A stretch of DNA of 64,000 bases from Pilaira anomala (GCA_025716855.1 JAIXMQ010000031.1:124001-188000), one strand, 5' to 3'; numbered from the stretch's first letter, positions 1 through 12,412 are shown. Numbers and translations: made by a program. The notes: a model not told the origin generated them from the sequence alone.

Positions 1-640
1 TGAGAACTCCAAATAGCTCATATTATTAATGATATATCCTTTAATCTGTTTGGCTGTTGAGAATAAATTGTAAAAATTTCGTAACCCGATTTCATTACTA
101 TATAGGGAATGTCCAAAAAAAATCGTCTTTAAAAACCCGCAAAACTCTCTGGGTGTGTAGTCTCTCTTATGATACTGGTAGCACATTGCACTACTGTAAA
201 AGTTTTGTGCTCTTGAGTACAAACAAAAGAAACCAGAAATTAATTCTAAAAGAGAGGACATCTGATAGGTAAAATAGAGGTATTAAAATAAATGTATTTT
301 GTTTATATAAAAAAAAAGAAAAAAAAAAAAAAAAGAGAGAGAAAAAAAGAAAAAGAAAAGAAAGCTCTATAGAATTGTCAAGAAAAAAAGGGGGGGGGGG
401 GGGAAGAGGGGGTGTTTATGCGAAAAAAGTAGTAAATTTGCAGCTACTGTTTAGGTGTGTGTGTGTGTGCGAAAGGGAGGTGTATACTTGTTTAAATGAA
501 GAAAGAGAGAAACAAAGATGCAATTAATTAGAAAATGTGTATATCAAGAAGATGTGTGTAATTAGATAAAGTGTGTGTGTGTGGTTTAAGAGAAAGGAGA
601 AAGAAAGAAAGAGAGGGAGTTTTATGTTCAATTTATGATT
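1..640. other. Intergenic, no gene seen
   Basis: No convincing coding frame on either strand. The stretch holds A/G-rich low-complexity DNA (about 300-420, including a run of G near 391-404) and short GT-dinucleotide tracts near 455-470 and 570-582. It lies downstream of the minus-strand bHLH gene, so it probably contains that gene's 3' UTR. Confidence 0.6.
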
Positions 641-1904
641 TTACATGTTTGTCATGGTATACATGTTTTCTAAGGCTTGCTTTTGAAGTACACCTTCTTG
701 GAACCTAAATAAAAGATTTTAGTTTAAAAGTTAAACTCGACATGCTACTTCTAGATAAAAAAAAAAAAAAAACTTACTTGCGAAGTTGTTCATTTTCATG
801 AACAAGTCTTTCTAATTCAGATAAGATAGACATTTGGGTATCCTTCAAGTGTTGAATATGTTGGACGGCTAAATAAAGTAGTGTTAGTATTTATAATAAG
901 TTTGTTTGTTAAAATACATAAACTTACTGCGGTGTAATAATGCAACTTTGCTCATCTTTTTATTTAAACAAGCAGGTAATTCATTTCTTAATTCTTCAAA
1001 GCCATCTTTAATTTGAGCTCTTCTTTTTTGCTCAGATTGAATATGAATTTGTCTGCGAAGTTCAGTTGATGTTAAACCATTACTATTTTGAAAAAAAAAA
1101 AAAAAAATGTTAGTTTCCAATGATTCGATTATAACTTTAATTTGTGCTACAATGATAATACATACTGGTTCATTTCTTCATCATTATCAGAATCTTCAGC
1201 ATTTTCATTTTGTTTTGATTGCTGTTGTTGTTGTACTTGTTGTACTTGTTGTTGTTGTTGGTGTTGTTGTACTTGTTGATTATCTTCCAACATATTATCT
1301 TTATTATCTTGTACAAATCTTCTTTGCTTTTTACGATTGGGTCCACCACCAGTTGATTGCTCATAAGATTCTTTAGAATATTGTAAGAATTCAGGATAGA
1401 ATGATTCAGGTAAAGAAGAAGCTTTAGCAAAAGCTTCATTTAAGAATTCTACAGAAGAAGAAGACATGGTTGAAGCAGTTGTAGTAGAAGATGAAGAGGC
1501 GACCAACATAGGTGGCTCTTGAATCATGATAGAGGAAGGTGAACAGGTAGTATTGATCTTTCCATGAGGTGGTGGAGAAGAAGACATGAAGGTAGAATCA
1601 GGACTATTTTGTTGATTGATAAATTGACCTTGTTGATAATGTTGTTGATCGTAATAATAAGATGTTGAAGGTGAAGGTTGATTATTAGTCATTGGAGAAA
1701 CATAGAATGAAGAACCTATATTTATAATAAAAAATAAAAAGCAAATTAGATGTAAATAAAATGATAGACAAATCTAAAATTACCTGGATAAACTATTTGT
1801 TGTTGTTGTTGTTGATCAGGTAAGTCAAGCTTTGTTGATTGATAGTTTGAAATGTTGAAATTGTTTTGATATTCAGAAGAAGATATACAACGTTGTTGAC
1901 TCAT
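641..1904 (-). CDS. bHLH-leucine-zipper transcription factor
   Basis: Predicted 326-residue nuclear DNA-binding protein from five exons: complement(641-704, 778-868, 928-1082, 1166-1715, 1784-1904). All four introns are GT-AG and the phases join cleanly. The first 220 residues are low-complexity and rich in Gln, Ser and Thr. The bHLH region follows at about residues 226-285: a basic part with HIQSEQKRR, then helix 1 (IKDGFEELRNELP), a loop, and helix 2 (KVALLHRTVQHIQHLK). It runs into a heptad-like zipper (ILSELERLVHENEQLR). His, Glu and Arg at the three contact positions (H-x3-E-x3-R) are the class B pattern, known to read CACGTG E-boxes. The start is the first ATG upstream of the spliced frame. 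An in-frame TAA lies just inside the last donor, so failure to splice the last intron would shorten the protein by about 21 residues. Target genes are not known. Confidence 0.85.
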
Positions 1905-2429
1905 TTTTTTTTTTTTCGTTTGGTTTTCTTTATGTAAAGATAGAGATAGAGAGAGAGAGAGAGAGAGAGGTTTATAAAAATAAGCTCAAGGAGTAGTTTA
2001 AAGGGATTTTGAAAATAATTTGTGGAGGAGAAGAATAGTTATTTAAAAGATGATATTGTTGTCAATCAAAGGGAGTGTGTATATGATTGAGTATAAAGTA
2101 AAAAGGAAAGGGTAGGGGCAATTTTTGTTATTGATTATGATATGAATTTATGGGTTTTTTTTTTTTTCGCTTTGTAAGGAGTGTAAAATTATGAATGTAG
2201 AAGCATTCAATAAAGTAAAAAAAAAAAAAAAAAAATTAAAGAGAAAAAGAAGAGAAATAAAGAAGAAAATAAAATAAAAAATCAACTCTATTTAAAGAGA
2301 AAAAAAAAAAGATCATGCCTACTTTTAACTAGTTTCTTTGAGAGTACCAATTTTGTAAGGGCAAAGCATTCTTTTTTCTCATCAGTGTACTTTACCGTTT
2401 GACAAGGTGTCACCTATAATGTTTTCCCC

Positions 2430-2432
<3 letters not shown>

Positions 2433-2488
<56 letters not shown>
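2433..2488. repeat. Poly(T) tract, 56 nt
   Basis: Uninterrupted run of T. It is the longest homopolymer in the window, and its length is likely to be unstable or mis-assembled. Confidence 0.9.
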
Positions 2489-2489
<1 letters not shown>

Positions 2490-2776
2490 TATCATCAAAT
2501 CATTTCATAAACCAAGAAATCATTAACCGTTAGAACTCTTTATTTTCTTGTTAAATGTCCGTTCCTTATTTTTTATATAGTACACACTAATCGGAGATAG
2601 GGTTAAAAGGGGATTAGAGAGCAATAAAAAAAAAGGGGGGGGAAAGCTGCTATAATTTTGGATTGGCTTCAATTTATACAACCAAATGACGTGCATTGAA
2701 GTTGTTATACTTGTCTTGTTTCAATGCAATCGAGAAAACAATGTGAAAGTGGTTGATGCAGGTAACATGAAACGTC

Positions 2777-2802
2777 TATATATATATATATATATATATA
2801 TA
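2777..2802. repeat. (TA)13 microsatellite
   Basis: Thirteen perfect TA dinucleotides in intergenic DNA. Confidence 0.9.
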
Positions 2803-3747
2803 GTGTGTTTCTATAGTAATTGAAATACTTTATTGTATATAGCTTTTTTTTTTTTTTTGATATTTATTAGCTGTACTACATGTAGTTTATTAGCGGAATT
2901 ACATATTCATACATTGTAATGGGATGATAAACTTCTTTTCTCTTTCTCTCTCTCACTCTCTTTTTTTTTTTTTTTTTTTTTTTTTTGTTACTGAAAAAAA
3001 AAAGGGGGGGGGAGGTCAATTGTGCAAAATAAATAAAATGGATTTAATCTGATCAATTATGTGTTTACTAAACAAACAGTAACAAGCTGAAATTTATGAA
3101 TTTTTTAATTTACCGCTGAGATCTTATTGTTTTTTCTTTTACTGCACATACATATTAATAATGTACATTTCACGCTTAGACACTTTTAATAAAGAAGCTA
3201 TAATTAAGCATTTGGGTTAAAAGCGCGTCATTGAAAATAGTTTTTTTTTTTTTTTTCAAAGCTGATTTGTTCTTTTGAGTACGCATGCTTTATCTTACCG
3301 GAATATAACGTTTTCTTTCGTCATTAATGAAGAAACAACTCGAGTTTGGCTACCATTTTTAAACAATTAATATATCATCTGTTTATAAATAAGTTACTAA
3401 TTATATAGAACATCCTCTTTTTTAACTTTCTCTCGTGCGTTTTTTACGCAATCACCCTTTGGTCCGAGCCGATAATACCGTAGATCACGGTCTATTGGAG
3501 GGAATTACTTTTTAGAACAACACTACTTTACCTTCGATTGAACCAGTAAAATAACTTGTACTTTTTTCTCTTTTCCATTGCACGAATCATAATTCTTTTT
3601 GTCTGTACATTCTGGGATAATGCACTTGAACTATTTACAAAAAAAAAAAAAAATCTTTAATTCGATTATTAATCATCAAGAATACACAAAATAGAAGAAA
3701 AGAAAAAAAAAGTTTTATCCATTTAATTTATTTATTTATTTATTTTT

Positions 3748-5099
3748 TTACTTCAAATCTTTGGATTCTTCCATCATATCCTTTACAATCTTTTCCTCAG
3801 GCGATAAATTATCAGATTTTGAGCTCATGATCGTATTAGTATGAGGAGTCGATGGACTAGTAGTAGTAGTAGTAGTAGGTTGAGGAACACTCTTCTTATT
3901 ATTAATTGTATTGTAAATTGCCAAGGCCTAAAACAAGTAAAAGTATTAAGTACAATTTGATAAACTTTAATATATGTAATTATATTACCTGTGTCACCAT
4001 AGATGCAGCATCATTTGTAGATGCAGGCACAATCATGGTAGTGCCTTCCTTAGCCATTCTACCAAATGCCTCGACATACTTTTCAGCCACAGTCATTGAA
4101 ACTGCATCATTACCATGGTTAAGACCGATCGCATGAGCTACCTTTTCAATACCCTTGGCAGATGCTGTAGCACGTAAAAGAATAGCTTCTGCTTCACCAG
4201 ATGCCATATTAATCTTTTCCGCTCTTTCAGCTTCTGAAGCTAAAATAGTAGATTGCTTACGACCTTCAGCTACGTTAATTGCGGCTTGTCTAGCACCTTC
4301 TGATTCAAGAATTTGAGCTCTTTTGGTTCTTTCTGCAGATACTTGTTGATGCATAGATTCAACAACCTTGACAGGAGGATGAATATCACCTAAATAAATA
4401 TTGATTAAATAAATGTTTCTCCTTCCCCTTCCCTCTCTCTCTCTCTCTCTATTCTTCTTCTTCTTCTTCTTCTTCTTCTTCTTTCCTTCTGCACTTACGA
4501 ATTTCATAACGTAAACAACGAATACCCCAATCTTCAGCGGCAGAATTAATAGCATCGACAATATTCGAATTCAAGTGAGCACGTTCAGCTAGTGTACGAT
4601 CCAACGTCATTTGACCAATCTCTGCACGCATCGTGGTTTGAGCAAGTTGCGTAATAGCAAATTCTGCATCTTCAACACCGTAAGAAGCCTAAGCATAAAT
4701 GTCTTAGTTTCAAAAAAAAACTAAAAATTACACGCGTTCAAAGATAAGATGGGAAAAATGTATAAAACTTTACCTTGAAAGGATCGACACATCTGAAATA
4801 CAAAACACCATCCAACTCAAGAGTAACATTATCTATTCCCAAAACAATTAGACATCGAAAATTTAAAATCCTTTCCTTTTATGTAGTCTACCTTGTGTAA
4901 TAGCACTTTGACTAGGTACTTCAATAGCCGTTTCCTTTAAACTCTTGACATATCGAATACGGTCAAGAACAGGAATCAAAATGTTTAAGCCAGGTTCCAA
5001 CATTCTATGAAACTTTCCCATACGTTCAACAATCCATGCTTCTTGTTGAGGTACAAACTTGATGATCTATTCTATAATGTTAATTCTCCTCTCTTCCTC

Positions 5100-5130
<31 letters not shown>

Positions 5131-5436
5131 TTGCTGTATTTCTAGGTAACGACTGACGTTCACTACCAGAACCCCAAGAGGTATTTGTAGGTTGTCCACC
5201 ATAATTATTATCATACTCGTTATTATAGCCATATCCACCATAACGTGCAATACTCTTTTGTAATAAAGGTGTAGCCTACATGTTTTTTTTTTAAGAAAAA
5301 AAAAAAGGAGCGCGTCAATCTTTTGTTTCGTTTTTTTTTTATCTTTTTTTATCTTCCTTACTCTCAAACTATGTGAAGTTGCCAAGTTGACAAGTCTTTT
5401 AGATGTTAATCCGTTTGTTCTTAAAATGTTGCTCAT
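3748..5436 (-). CDS. Mitochondrial stomatin-like protein 2 (SPFH/prohibitin family)
   Basis: Predicted 406 residues from seven exons: complement(3748-3927, 3989-4389, 4499-4688, 4774-4832, 4892-5066, 5135-5275, 5362-5436). The SPFH domain starts at LPRNTIIKFVPQQEAW and continues with MGKFHRMLEPGLNILIPVLD, ASYGVEDAEFAITQLAQTTM and DWGIRCLRYEIRDIHPP. These match the order and wording of human STOML2 closely. An Ala/Glu-rich coiled coil and a conserved C-terminal segment (LTVAEKYVEAFGRMAK-like) follow. Family members sit on the mitochondrial inner membrane and scaffold cardiolipin-rich domains and respiratory complexes. The basic, acid-free N-terminus (MSNILRTNGLTSKRLV) suits a targeting peptide, so I chose this start over an in-frame ATG 16 codons upstream. 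Intron 2 appears to be GC-AG (GCAAGT donor). The intron before the sixth exon carries a CTT/CT microsatellite. Confidence 0.9.
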
Positions 5437-6125
5437 TTTAGTTTTATCAGAATAATAATAAAAACGCCCTTGTGTACTTTGCACAGAATGTGATTTTTTT
5501 TTTTATGGCGCCCATGTGGGCTGTACGTAGGGAAATAGACTTTAATTCCAGTTAAAATATTCACATATATCTCAGCGATATTCTTTTGTTCTAACAGGCA
5601 ATGAAAGGAATAAATAATTATTCAATCCATCAAAATTTTTATCATTCAAGTAATATGTAAACTTCTTTTAGAGTCTCAAGAGTCATTATTGACTTTATAA
5701 TCATTTGCAAAGCATAATTAAAACAATGAAAGTATGTTTTTTTTTAAAAAAAAAAATGCAAAAACTTTGCTGATAGATTTATGCATAGGCGACCTATTGG
5801 CTTTTTATATATTCTTCACTGCTCTTTCCCTCTCAGGGGGGTTTTTTTTTTTTTACAAGGGATATCTCTTTTATTACAACTACCAGTTTATAACACAAAT
5901 AACCACAATTCCAAATAAATATACTTGAATTAAAAACCGGTTTTTTTTTTTTTTTTTTACATACATCTATGACACACAAAAAGTTTATATTTATTTTTAT
6001 ATAAAAAAAAAGAGCAACACGCATTCTAATCAGGTTTTATTGTTGTTGTTGTTGTTTTTTTTTTCTGTACAAAAAAAAAAAAAAAGGTATACATAATTAC
6101 AAATTGGGGGGGGGGGGGGTTTTTT
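5437..6125. other. Intergenic, no gene seen
   Basis: Separates two genes that both read leftwards, so it holds the stomatin-like gene promoter and the cyclase 3' UTR. It contains several poly-T and poly-A runs and a G13 run near 6,106. No supported gene. Confidence 0.5.
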
Positions 6126-9100
6126 TTATAAACCAGAAGGTTTTTTAGTCAAACCAGAAACTTCAGAGTAAATTTGAAGCGCTCTCAAGATATGAGAAGG
6201 ATCTAATTCAATTGCTTCACCAAGTTTTTCTAATACACCAGCAAAGTTACCTAATTTTTGTAAATAAAGTGAAGATGCAGCATTCTAATAAAAAAAAAAA
6301 TAAATAAATAAATATTTCTCTTTCACAAAATAAATAAAAAAAAAAAAAAAAACTTACTTCAATTCGAGTTACAAAATTTTCTATCAACATTAATAATTCT
6401 TCATCAGAAGCTACGTCTTTCATACGTTGATTAAAGGCTTGAGCATAATTTGAGTTTCCAGCTCCAGCATCTAAATCTGCTAAACCCACAAGTCCAGAAG
6501 GTGTATTGGTACGTGTATAGAGATCGCCTTCTGTTGTATTTCGATTTAAAACAGCGCCCGTCGTGATAGATTCTAATCGAATTGCCAAATTACTTAAATT
6601 CACCACATACGAAGGATCAATTCTTCTTGTCTGTCTCATATGTTGATGCTGTTCAGATACTGATTCTCCACCATATAGATCAGATAGTTCAGAAGGAGCT
6701 TCCATTTGTGGAGTAGGGGTTGTCAAAATCGAAGGGGGAGGTGCAGCAGGGGACAATTCATCATTCTTTTCCATACGACCGGACAACTGTTTAGGATAAA
6801 CAAGTGAAAGCATTTCAGGTGTTTCTAAACCCTTTAATCTTCTCTCTCCCATTTCAACCACATGGAACCCAAGTCTTTTAATTTGTTGAATATCTCGACT
6901 AATCGAATGTGGATGTGCATGATGTGTATCGGACTGGACACTTGAATCCTCATCCTCGTCTTTACCAAACACACCTGGCATTTTTCTTAGCGCATCAATC
7001 ACATCAGAGGATACACAGATTTGTCCACCATCTGCTGCATTACAAATACGACTTGCTTTATTCACAACAGGTCCAAAGTAATCCATACGTTTCGTAATTG
7101 GGTTTCGTTCAAAGACGGGTGTACCTAAATGAATACCCATACGTACTGATAACCCTCGATAAATCGTCACATTGTCCTTCTCAATCTCTCTTCCTTCGCC
7201 TGTCTCCAAGATACCCGCTGGCCAATCCGCCTCTAACAACTGTAACTGAACCGTGAAACACCAAAGTAAAGCAGAGATCGTATCTTGAAAACAAACCATG
7301 AATGCATCCCCTTCCGTCTTGACTTCATAACCACCCACACTTCGTAAAGTACGACGCATGACCGCATCATGAATCTTGATAGCCGATCGCATGGCTTCAG
7401 GTTGTGTGTCCCATAATAATGTAGAGCTTTTGATATCTGTAAACACAAGTGCGACTTGGTTGGTAGGTGGAGGTACCTCTCGGTCTAATCTAGCTAAAGT
7501 AGAATCACCAGGCCCTTCATCTTTTTGACGCCGTTTGTTCTTGGAGATGGAGAGACCATCATCCATGATGGAGGCATCTAAACCAGCTCGACTGCCACCG
7601 ACTGCACGCATATTTCGAAGTCTTTTATCTCGTTTATCAAATAAATCACCTACGCCTATAATCATGACCATGATATTATCATCTGCACCATAGGTAATAG
7701 CGAAATCACGTAACTTTTGCGCTGCAATCATCAAATCATCTTTTTCAGTTCGAGCAATATCGACTGCGGTTTGATACGAGATACGGTCCCAAAGACCTCT
7801 TGAGGCCATGATGACAAATTCATCATTCTCTGCTAAATTGATGGTAGAAATAAACGGGTTTGGATTCACGACCGGGATCAGATGATAATACCCAAAACTA
7901 CGCGACACATTCAACTCATCATTCAAGAGCCCCGAATTCGATACAAACCCACCCGCTGCACGAATTCTAGAGATCTCACTTGGATTTAAAGGGATATGCT
8001 TTTGTGTGATCTCATGCGCTTGACCGTTATTTCTAGAAAGTACGGCTAATACATCGCCTACATTCGCTACATACAATTTAGTACCCGAGATATAACAAAT
8101 TAAAGCAGACGCACCGAGTTCTTTTTCCTCTTCTGTGTCCATCGATCCAAATTCCTTTTCCAAAGCCAAAAAGGTTCTTCGTAAGGCAGATACAATGGTA
8201 TCGTCATTTTTGTTCTTATCCAGTTCATGTGTGAATTGAGAAGTCAAATGATCGTTCAGGAATCGTGTGAGTTTACGGCCGGCTTTTTTAAGCTTACGTC
8301 CATCAAAGAGACCCAACAGACACTCATCATCACGGTTTCGAAATCGAGGTAAGACCAAGTCCCAAGTCGCCAGATGGTCACTAGGTCCCAACCAATCCGC
8401 CACACCGTACGACATACCATTCACTTCAGAAGGCGAAGTACGTACACGACGATCTTCCGATTCATCCGGTGTAGAGACTCCCACAATCGTCACATCCATC
8501 AACCCCAACATCCTTAACCGTACAAGAGCACTAAAATCAGACAAGTTCTTTTCTTTTGGGTTATGAAGTTCTGGTAACAACGTCTTTTTGATCTCGAGTC
8601 GTTTATTGCCTGATAGATTCAGGTACTTGAGTCCCAAGTTCCAGTTCCAGTTCCAATCGTAAGGCCAGTTCGAGATATTGTATTTCAATACGTTATTACC
8701 GACGTCCAGGACCAAGAGTTTACGGAGTTTACTGATTTCCGCTGGTAACGTTTGAAGTTTGTTACCGTTGACCGCTAGTACTCGCAAGTAACTGAGACGC
8801 TCGATATCGTCTGCAGGTAAGGACGCTAGATGATTACCGGATAAGTAGAGTTCGTAAAGAAGATGATGGCATAACCCTTCTACTGGGATTTCATAGAGAT
8901 CGTTAAAACATAGATTGAGTGTACGAAGTTCAAGAAATAAAGAAAGTGGAGACCAAATATCGTCTGTGAACCTGTTATCACCTAAATATAACTTTTGAAG
9001 TGATAAAGAAAGTGGTGGAGGATGGTTTCTTGGGCTTGAGAAGAAAGAAGGTGGATTGAAATTGGGAGGAGGATGAAATCCACTTGATAAAAGGGTGGAG

Positions 9101-10621
9101 GTAATACGTTGTTCATTTTCTGATACGGATGACGCTGCTGCTGCTGCTGCTGGTGGGGGTGGGGGTGGGGATGGTAGTGGTGGCGTTGTTACGGAAGTGG
9201 TTGGATGAACAGGTAATGATTCTGAAATAGGTGTAGGTATTGATTTAGATTCAGATATTTGTGTTGTAGTAGGTTGTGGTGGCGAAGGAGAAGGAGGAGG
9301 TTGTGGAAAGGTCTCTAATAGATTTGAAGAACAATTTAAAGTTTGTAAAGAAGCACAGAGCCAGATCTCTTTGGGTAAAGATTTCATATTGTTCTTTTGT
9401 GCGTCCAGGATTTTGAGTTCAGAAAGATTTGAAATTTCGGAAGGAAGCGTTTCTAAATTGTTTCCTTGGACAGAGAGACGGACAAGTTTAATACAGCAAC
9501 CGATACTTGTAGGTAATTGACTTAGAGTGTTGTTATCCAGAATTAATGTCTCTAATGAGAGTGCGGTTTGGAATAAATCTTCAGCTAATGAAGTTAATTT
9601 ACAGTTGGAAAGGTTGAGATCTGTCAATGTACAAGGGAAACCCTTTGTTTCGGATAGATGAGATGGGTTGAGTAAGAATTGAGTGAGATGGTTTTTGGTC
9701 ATTTTGAGTTGTCTTAAATTTCTAAAGTTGTAACTGACGACACTGATTGCATTATAATCGACAGAGATGACTTCTAATTTTGGTAATAAATAAAGTTCAT
9801 CCAAGTCTGTAATTTGATTTTGTCGAACATCTAATTCTTGTAACTTTTCTAGTTTTGAGAACCCAGGTGGTAATCGACCTGTCAATCGATTGGCAATAGC
9901 ATATAAACCAATGAGTTGAGTTAAGTTACAAATTTCATCAGGGAAACAAGTGATTTTGTTGAAACTGATGTCTAGATAATTTAGACTTGTGATTTCACAA
10001 ATGACAGTAGGAAATTTAGTGAAAGAGTTATTGGATATAAACAAAATACTGAGTTGTCTAAAGGTATCGAAAGAGGAAGGTAAAGTAGTCAATCTATTGT
10101 TGTAAGCTCTCAAAGTCCGTAAAGTAACTAATTCTTCTAAACCAGCGGTCTCTAGATCTTTAATGTGATTGCCTGAAATATTCAAATGTTCCAGGTTAGG
10201 AATATGTCGTATAGATGTAGGTAATGTATTGTAATCGTTATTAGCGAGCCATAATTGCTTTAGATTTTTACACATTTGAACGAAATCGACCGGAATTTCC
10301 ATCATCAGGTTTTTTGATAGATCCAATGAATTGATACGTGCTGCAAATTGGTATAAAACGATGGGTATGGTTAATAAATTCCTGCCTTGAAGATCAACGC
10401 GTCTGTACGTTCCAAACTCTTCTTCTTCGATCGCAGGTTGTGTAACATTATGTCCAAATGTAAATCGAAATAGGTACGAATTATCTTCTCGGCCTACATC
10501 TTCGATATGATCTTGATCTGTGTATCCAATTTGTTCAAGTAATGTCTTTTGAATTTGAATTGGGTGTTCATGTAACTGAATGATCCGCTCTAATAATAAT
10601 ATGATTTTAGACAATGACAAC

Positions 10622-10652
<31 letters not shown>

Positions 10653-11831
10653 ACCAAGGTTATGAACGATTAAAGTGAGCCTATATTTACTAAGGTCATG
10701 TAAAAAGAATTTGCCGGCAAGTCTTTGTATAAGCTCGTGTGCAGTTGTATCTAATGGTACTATCAATGTACCAAATGTACCATCAGGACGAAAGATACGA
10801 ATACAATACTAGAAAAGTTTTAATATAAAAGTAAAAAAAATAGACAATAAAAAAATGTGTTTGTTCTTCTTACATTTTTAGTTGGTACAGACCAATTTTC
10901 ATTTTCTACAACGGGGAAATAATCATTCTTTTGATCTTTGTTGAGATTAGGTGTTTGTACATCATCCAACATTTCATCAGCAGGTTGTACTGCCCAACTA
11001 TCAGGTGCTTCCCAATTCTCACTAATAGGATCACCCGTTATCCCTTGCTAAAATAAAATAAAAAAGCTGAATTTAACAACCACGTTTTTGTATATCGTCT
11101 GATTTTTTTTTTTTTTTTTTTTTACATTAGAAATTGATGTTCTTTGTCTGCTTGGATTCCTATATTCTGGATTAATAATTCCATCCATTGATCCAAAGTT
11201 TTGATCTACTAACAAAAAGAAAAAGAAAAGAAAAGGGAATTAGCTATTTTATCAAATTATTTTATAGATCTCCCCCCCCCCCGGGATTTTGACCACACAA
11301 TTTACATTCAAGACTCTATAATAAATCATACATAAACAACAATAATTGACAACATAGACATATACATTTTTTTTTTTTGTTTACCTTGTCATATTTCCCA
11401 TCCTCAGTTAAAAAGCATATACTGCCTTCCGACTTTTTTCTATCTTTACCTTTTGAATTATTACTTGAAGTTAAAGATTTTTTTCTGTTGTCAGCATAAA
11501 ATTTATTCGAGTCGTCATGAGGAGCAGTCAACATGTCACTGTTGTTAAAAGTAAAAATACTACTTTCATCTCGAGAATGTTTACGACCTGTTAGTATCGA
11601 ATTCGAATCCGTATTCATACTGGCAGTACTGGCATTAGCCGAAGTTAATGTAGGTGCTGCAATGTCAGATCGACCTAAAATAATCTAGTTTTTTAGTTAT
11701 TTTATCCTTGGTTGTGTTTATTTTTTTTTTTTTCTCATACTCTTCTTTCTTCTGAATCGAAATAAATGTCGTTTCTTATCTTTGGTTGGAGCCAGTTGAA
11801 ATGGATGAACTGCATCTATATTGTTTAAAAG

Positions 11832-11862
<31 letters not shown>

Positions 11863-11980
11863 TAAATTAATTTAAATAAAATTTTCTGTATAATATATAT
11901 ATATATATATATTATTTACCTTGTCGAGATAATTCTCCTGTATCAACCAAAGGATCGTTCTTTGGTTTTGAAAGAGGCAT
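6126..11980 (-). CDS. CYR1: Adenylate cyclase, fungal Cyr1 type
   Basis: Makes cAMP from ATP, normally at membranes under Ras control. Nine exons: complement(6126-6284, 6358-10589, 10655-10808, 10874-11047, 11126-11208, 11306-11315, 11385-11674, 11741-11815, 11920-11980), about 1,745 residues; fission-yeast Cyr1 is about 1,690. Order: a basic, Ser-rich N-terminus; a Ras-association domain near 228-325; leucine-rich repeats about 345-960, interrupted by a Pro/Ala-rich insert near 716-810; a PP2C-like domain about 1006-1266; and a class III cyclase domain about 1321-1546. In the last, FTDIKSSTLLWD and VKTEGDAFM supply the two metal Asp residues and the Lys, MDYFGPVVNKASRI supplies the adenine Asp and the Asn/Arg pair, and a helical tail follows. 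The PP2C part lacks one metal Asp (SRGLWD instead of SDGLWD). The sixth exon in the list is a microexon whose length (10 or 22 nt) is uncertain. It is divergent from the kinase gene. Confidence 0.93.
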
Positions 11981-12338
11981 AAAAGGCTTTTTTTGTTTTT
12001 TTTTTATATATGTATGTGTATAGTTATTATTAAAGAGAGATTACTTTCGTTTGCATGTAAATATGAAAGTAAAACACGAGTATTTTCTTTTGAAAGAAAG
12101 AAGAAAAAGGAAGTTTATAATTCACTTCCGTGAGCTTCCTTTTTTTTTAATGCTATTTTTTTTTTTTTTTTCTCTCCGCAGAAAATGATGGAAAAGGCCT
12201 CGATTTGACAACCTTTCTCCTCTTTTGCCTTCTTTGTAAAGTACGTCATGCACACTTTTTTTTTATAACATCCTATCTTAACCCCCCTTTTTTTTTTATT
12301 ATTATTATTATTACAGTATTATTTAATTCCTCTTTTTT

Positions 12339-12381
<43 letters not shown>

Positions 12382-12412
12382 TTTTCTTTCTTTTATATAT
12401 ATCTCAAATACC
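11981..12412. promoter_or_regulatory. Shared divergent promoter region, cyclase and kinase
   Basis: 432 bp between the two start codons, which point away from each other. It is strongly T- and CT-rich on the kinase side (CT repeat about 12,341-12,385, ending just before the kinase ATG). No specific factor site was recognised. Shared regulation is an inference from geometry only. Confidence 0.45.

Larger units (their letters stand above)
1905..3747. other. Intergenic, homopolymer- and microsatellite-rich
   Basis: No gene recognised in 1.8 kb. It separates two genes that both read leftwards, so it contains the bHLH promoter side and the 3' side of the stomatin-like gene. It contains a GA repeat (1947-1969), a 56-T run, a TA repeat, several G runs and a slightly GC-richer patch near 3,430-3,540 with a small hairpin. 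I found no tRNA or snRNA consensus in it. Confidence 0.5.

Noticed and set aside
705..777. Ending the bHLH protein at the in-frame TAA inside the last donor, or using a 27-nt intron to 751.
   Set aside because: A 73-nt GT-AG intron to 705 is normal in size, keeps frame and adds a sensible helical continuation (FQEGVLQKQALENMY). A 27-nt intron would be too short.
3440..3520. tRNA, U-snRNA or SRP RNA gene.
   Set aside because: No A/B boxes, no cloverleaf, and no recognisable snRNA or SRP core motif on either strand.
10590..10623. An ATG-start for the cyclase large frame at 10,623.
   Set aside because: That stretch is intron sequence. Splicing 10,655 to 10,589 joins LIVHN to LERIIQLHEHP and continues the Ras-association domain, with six more exons upstream.
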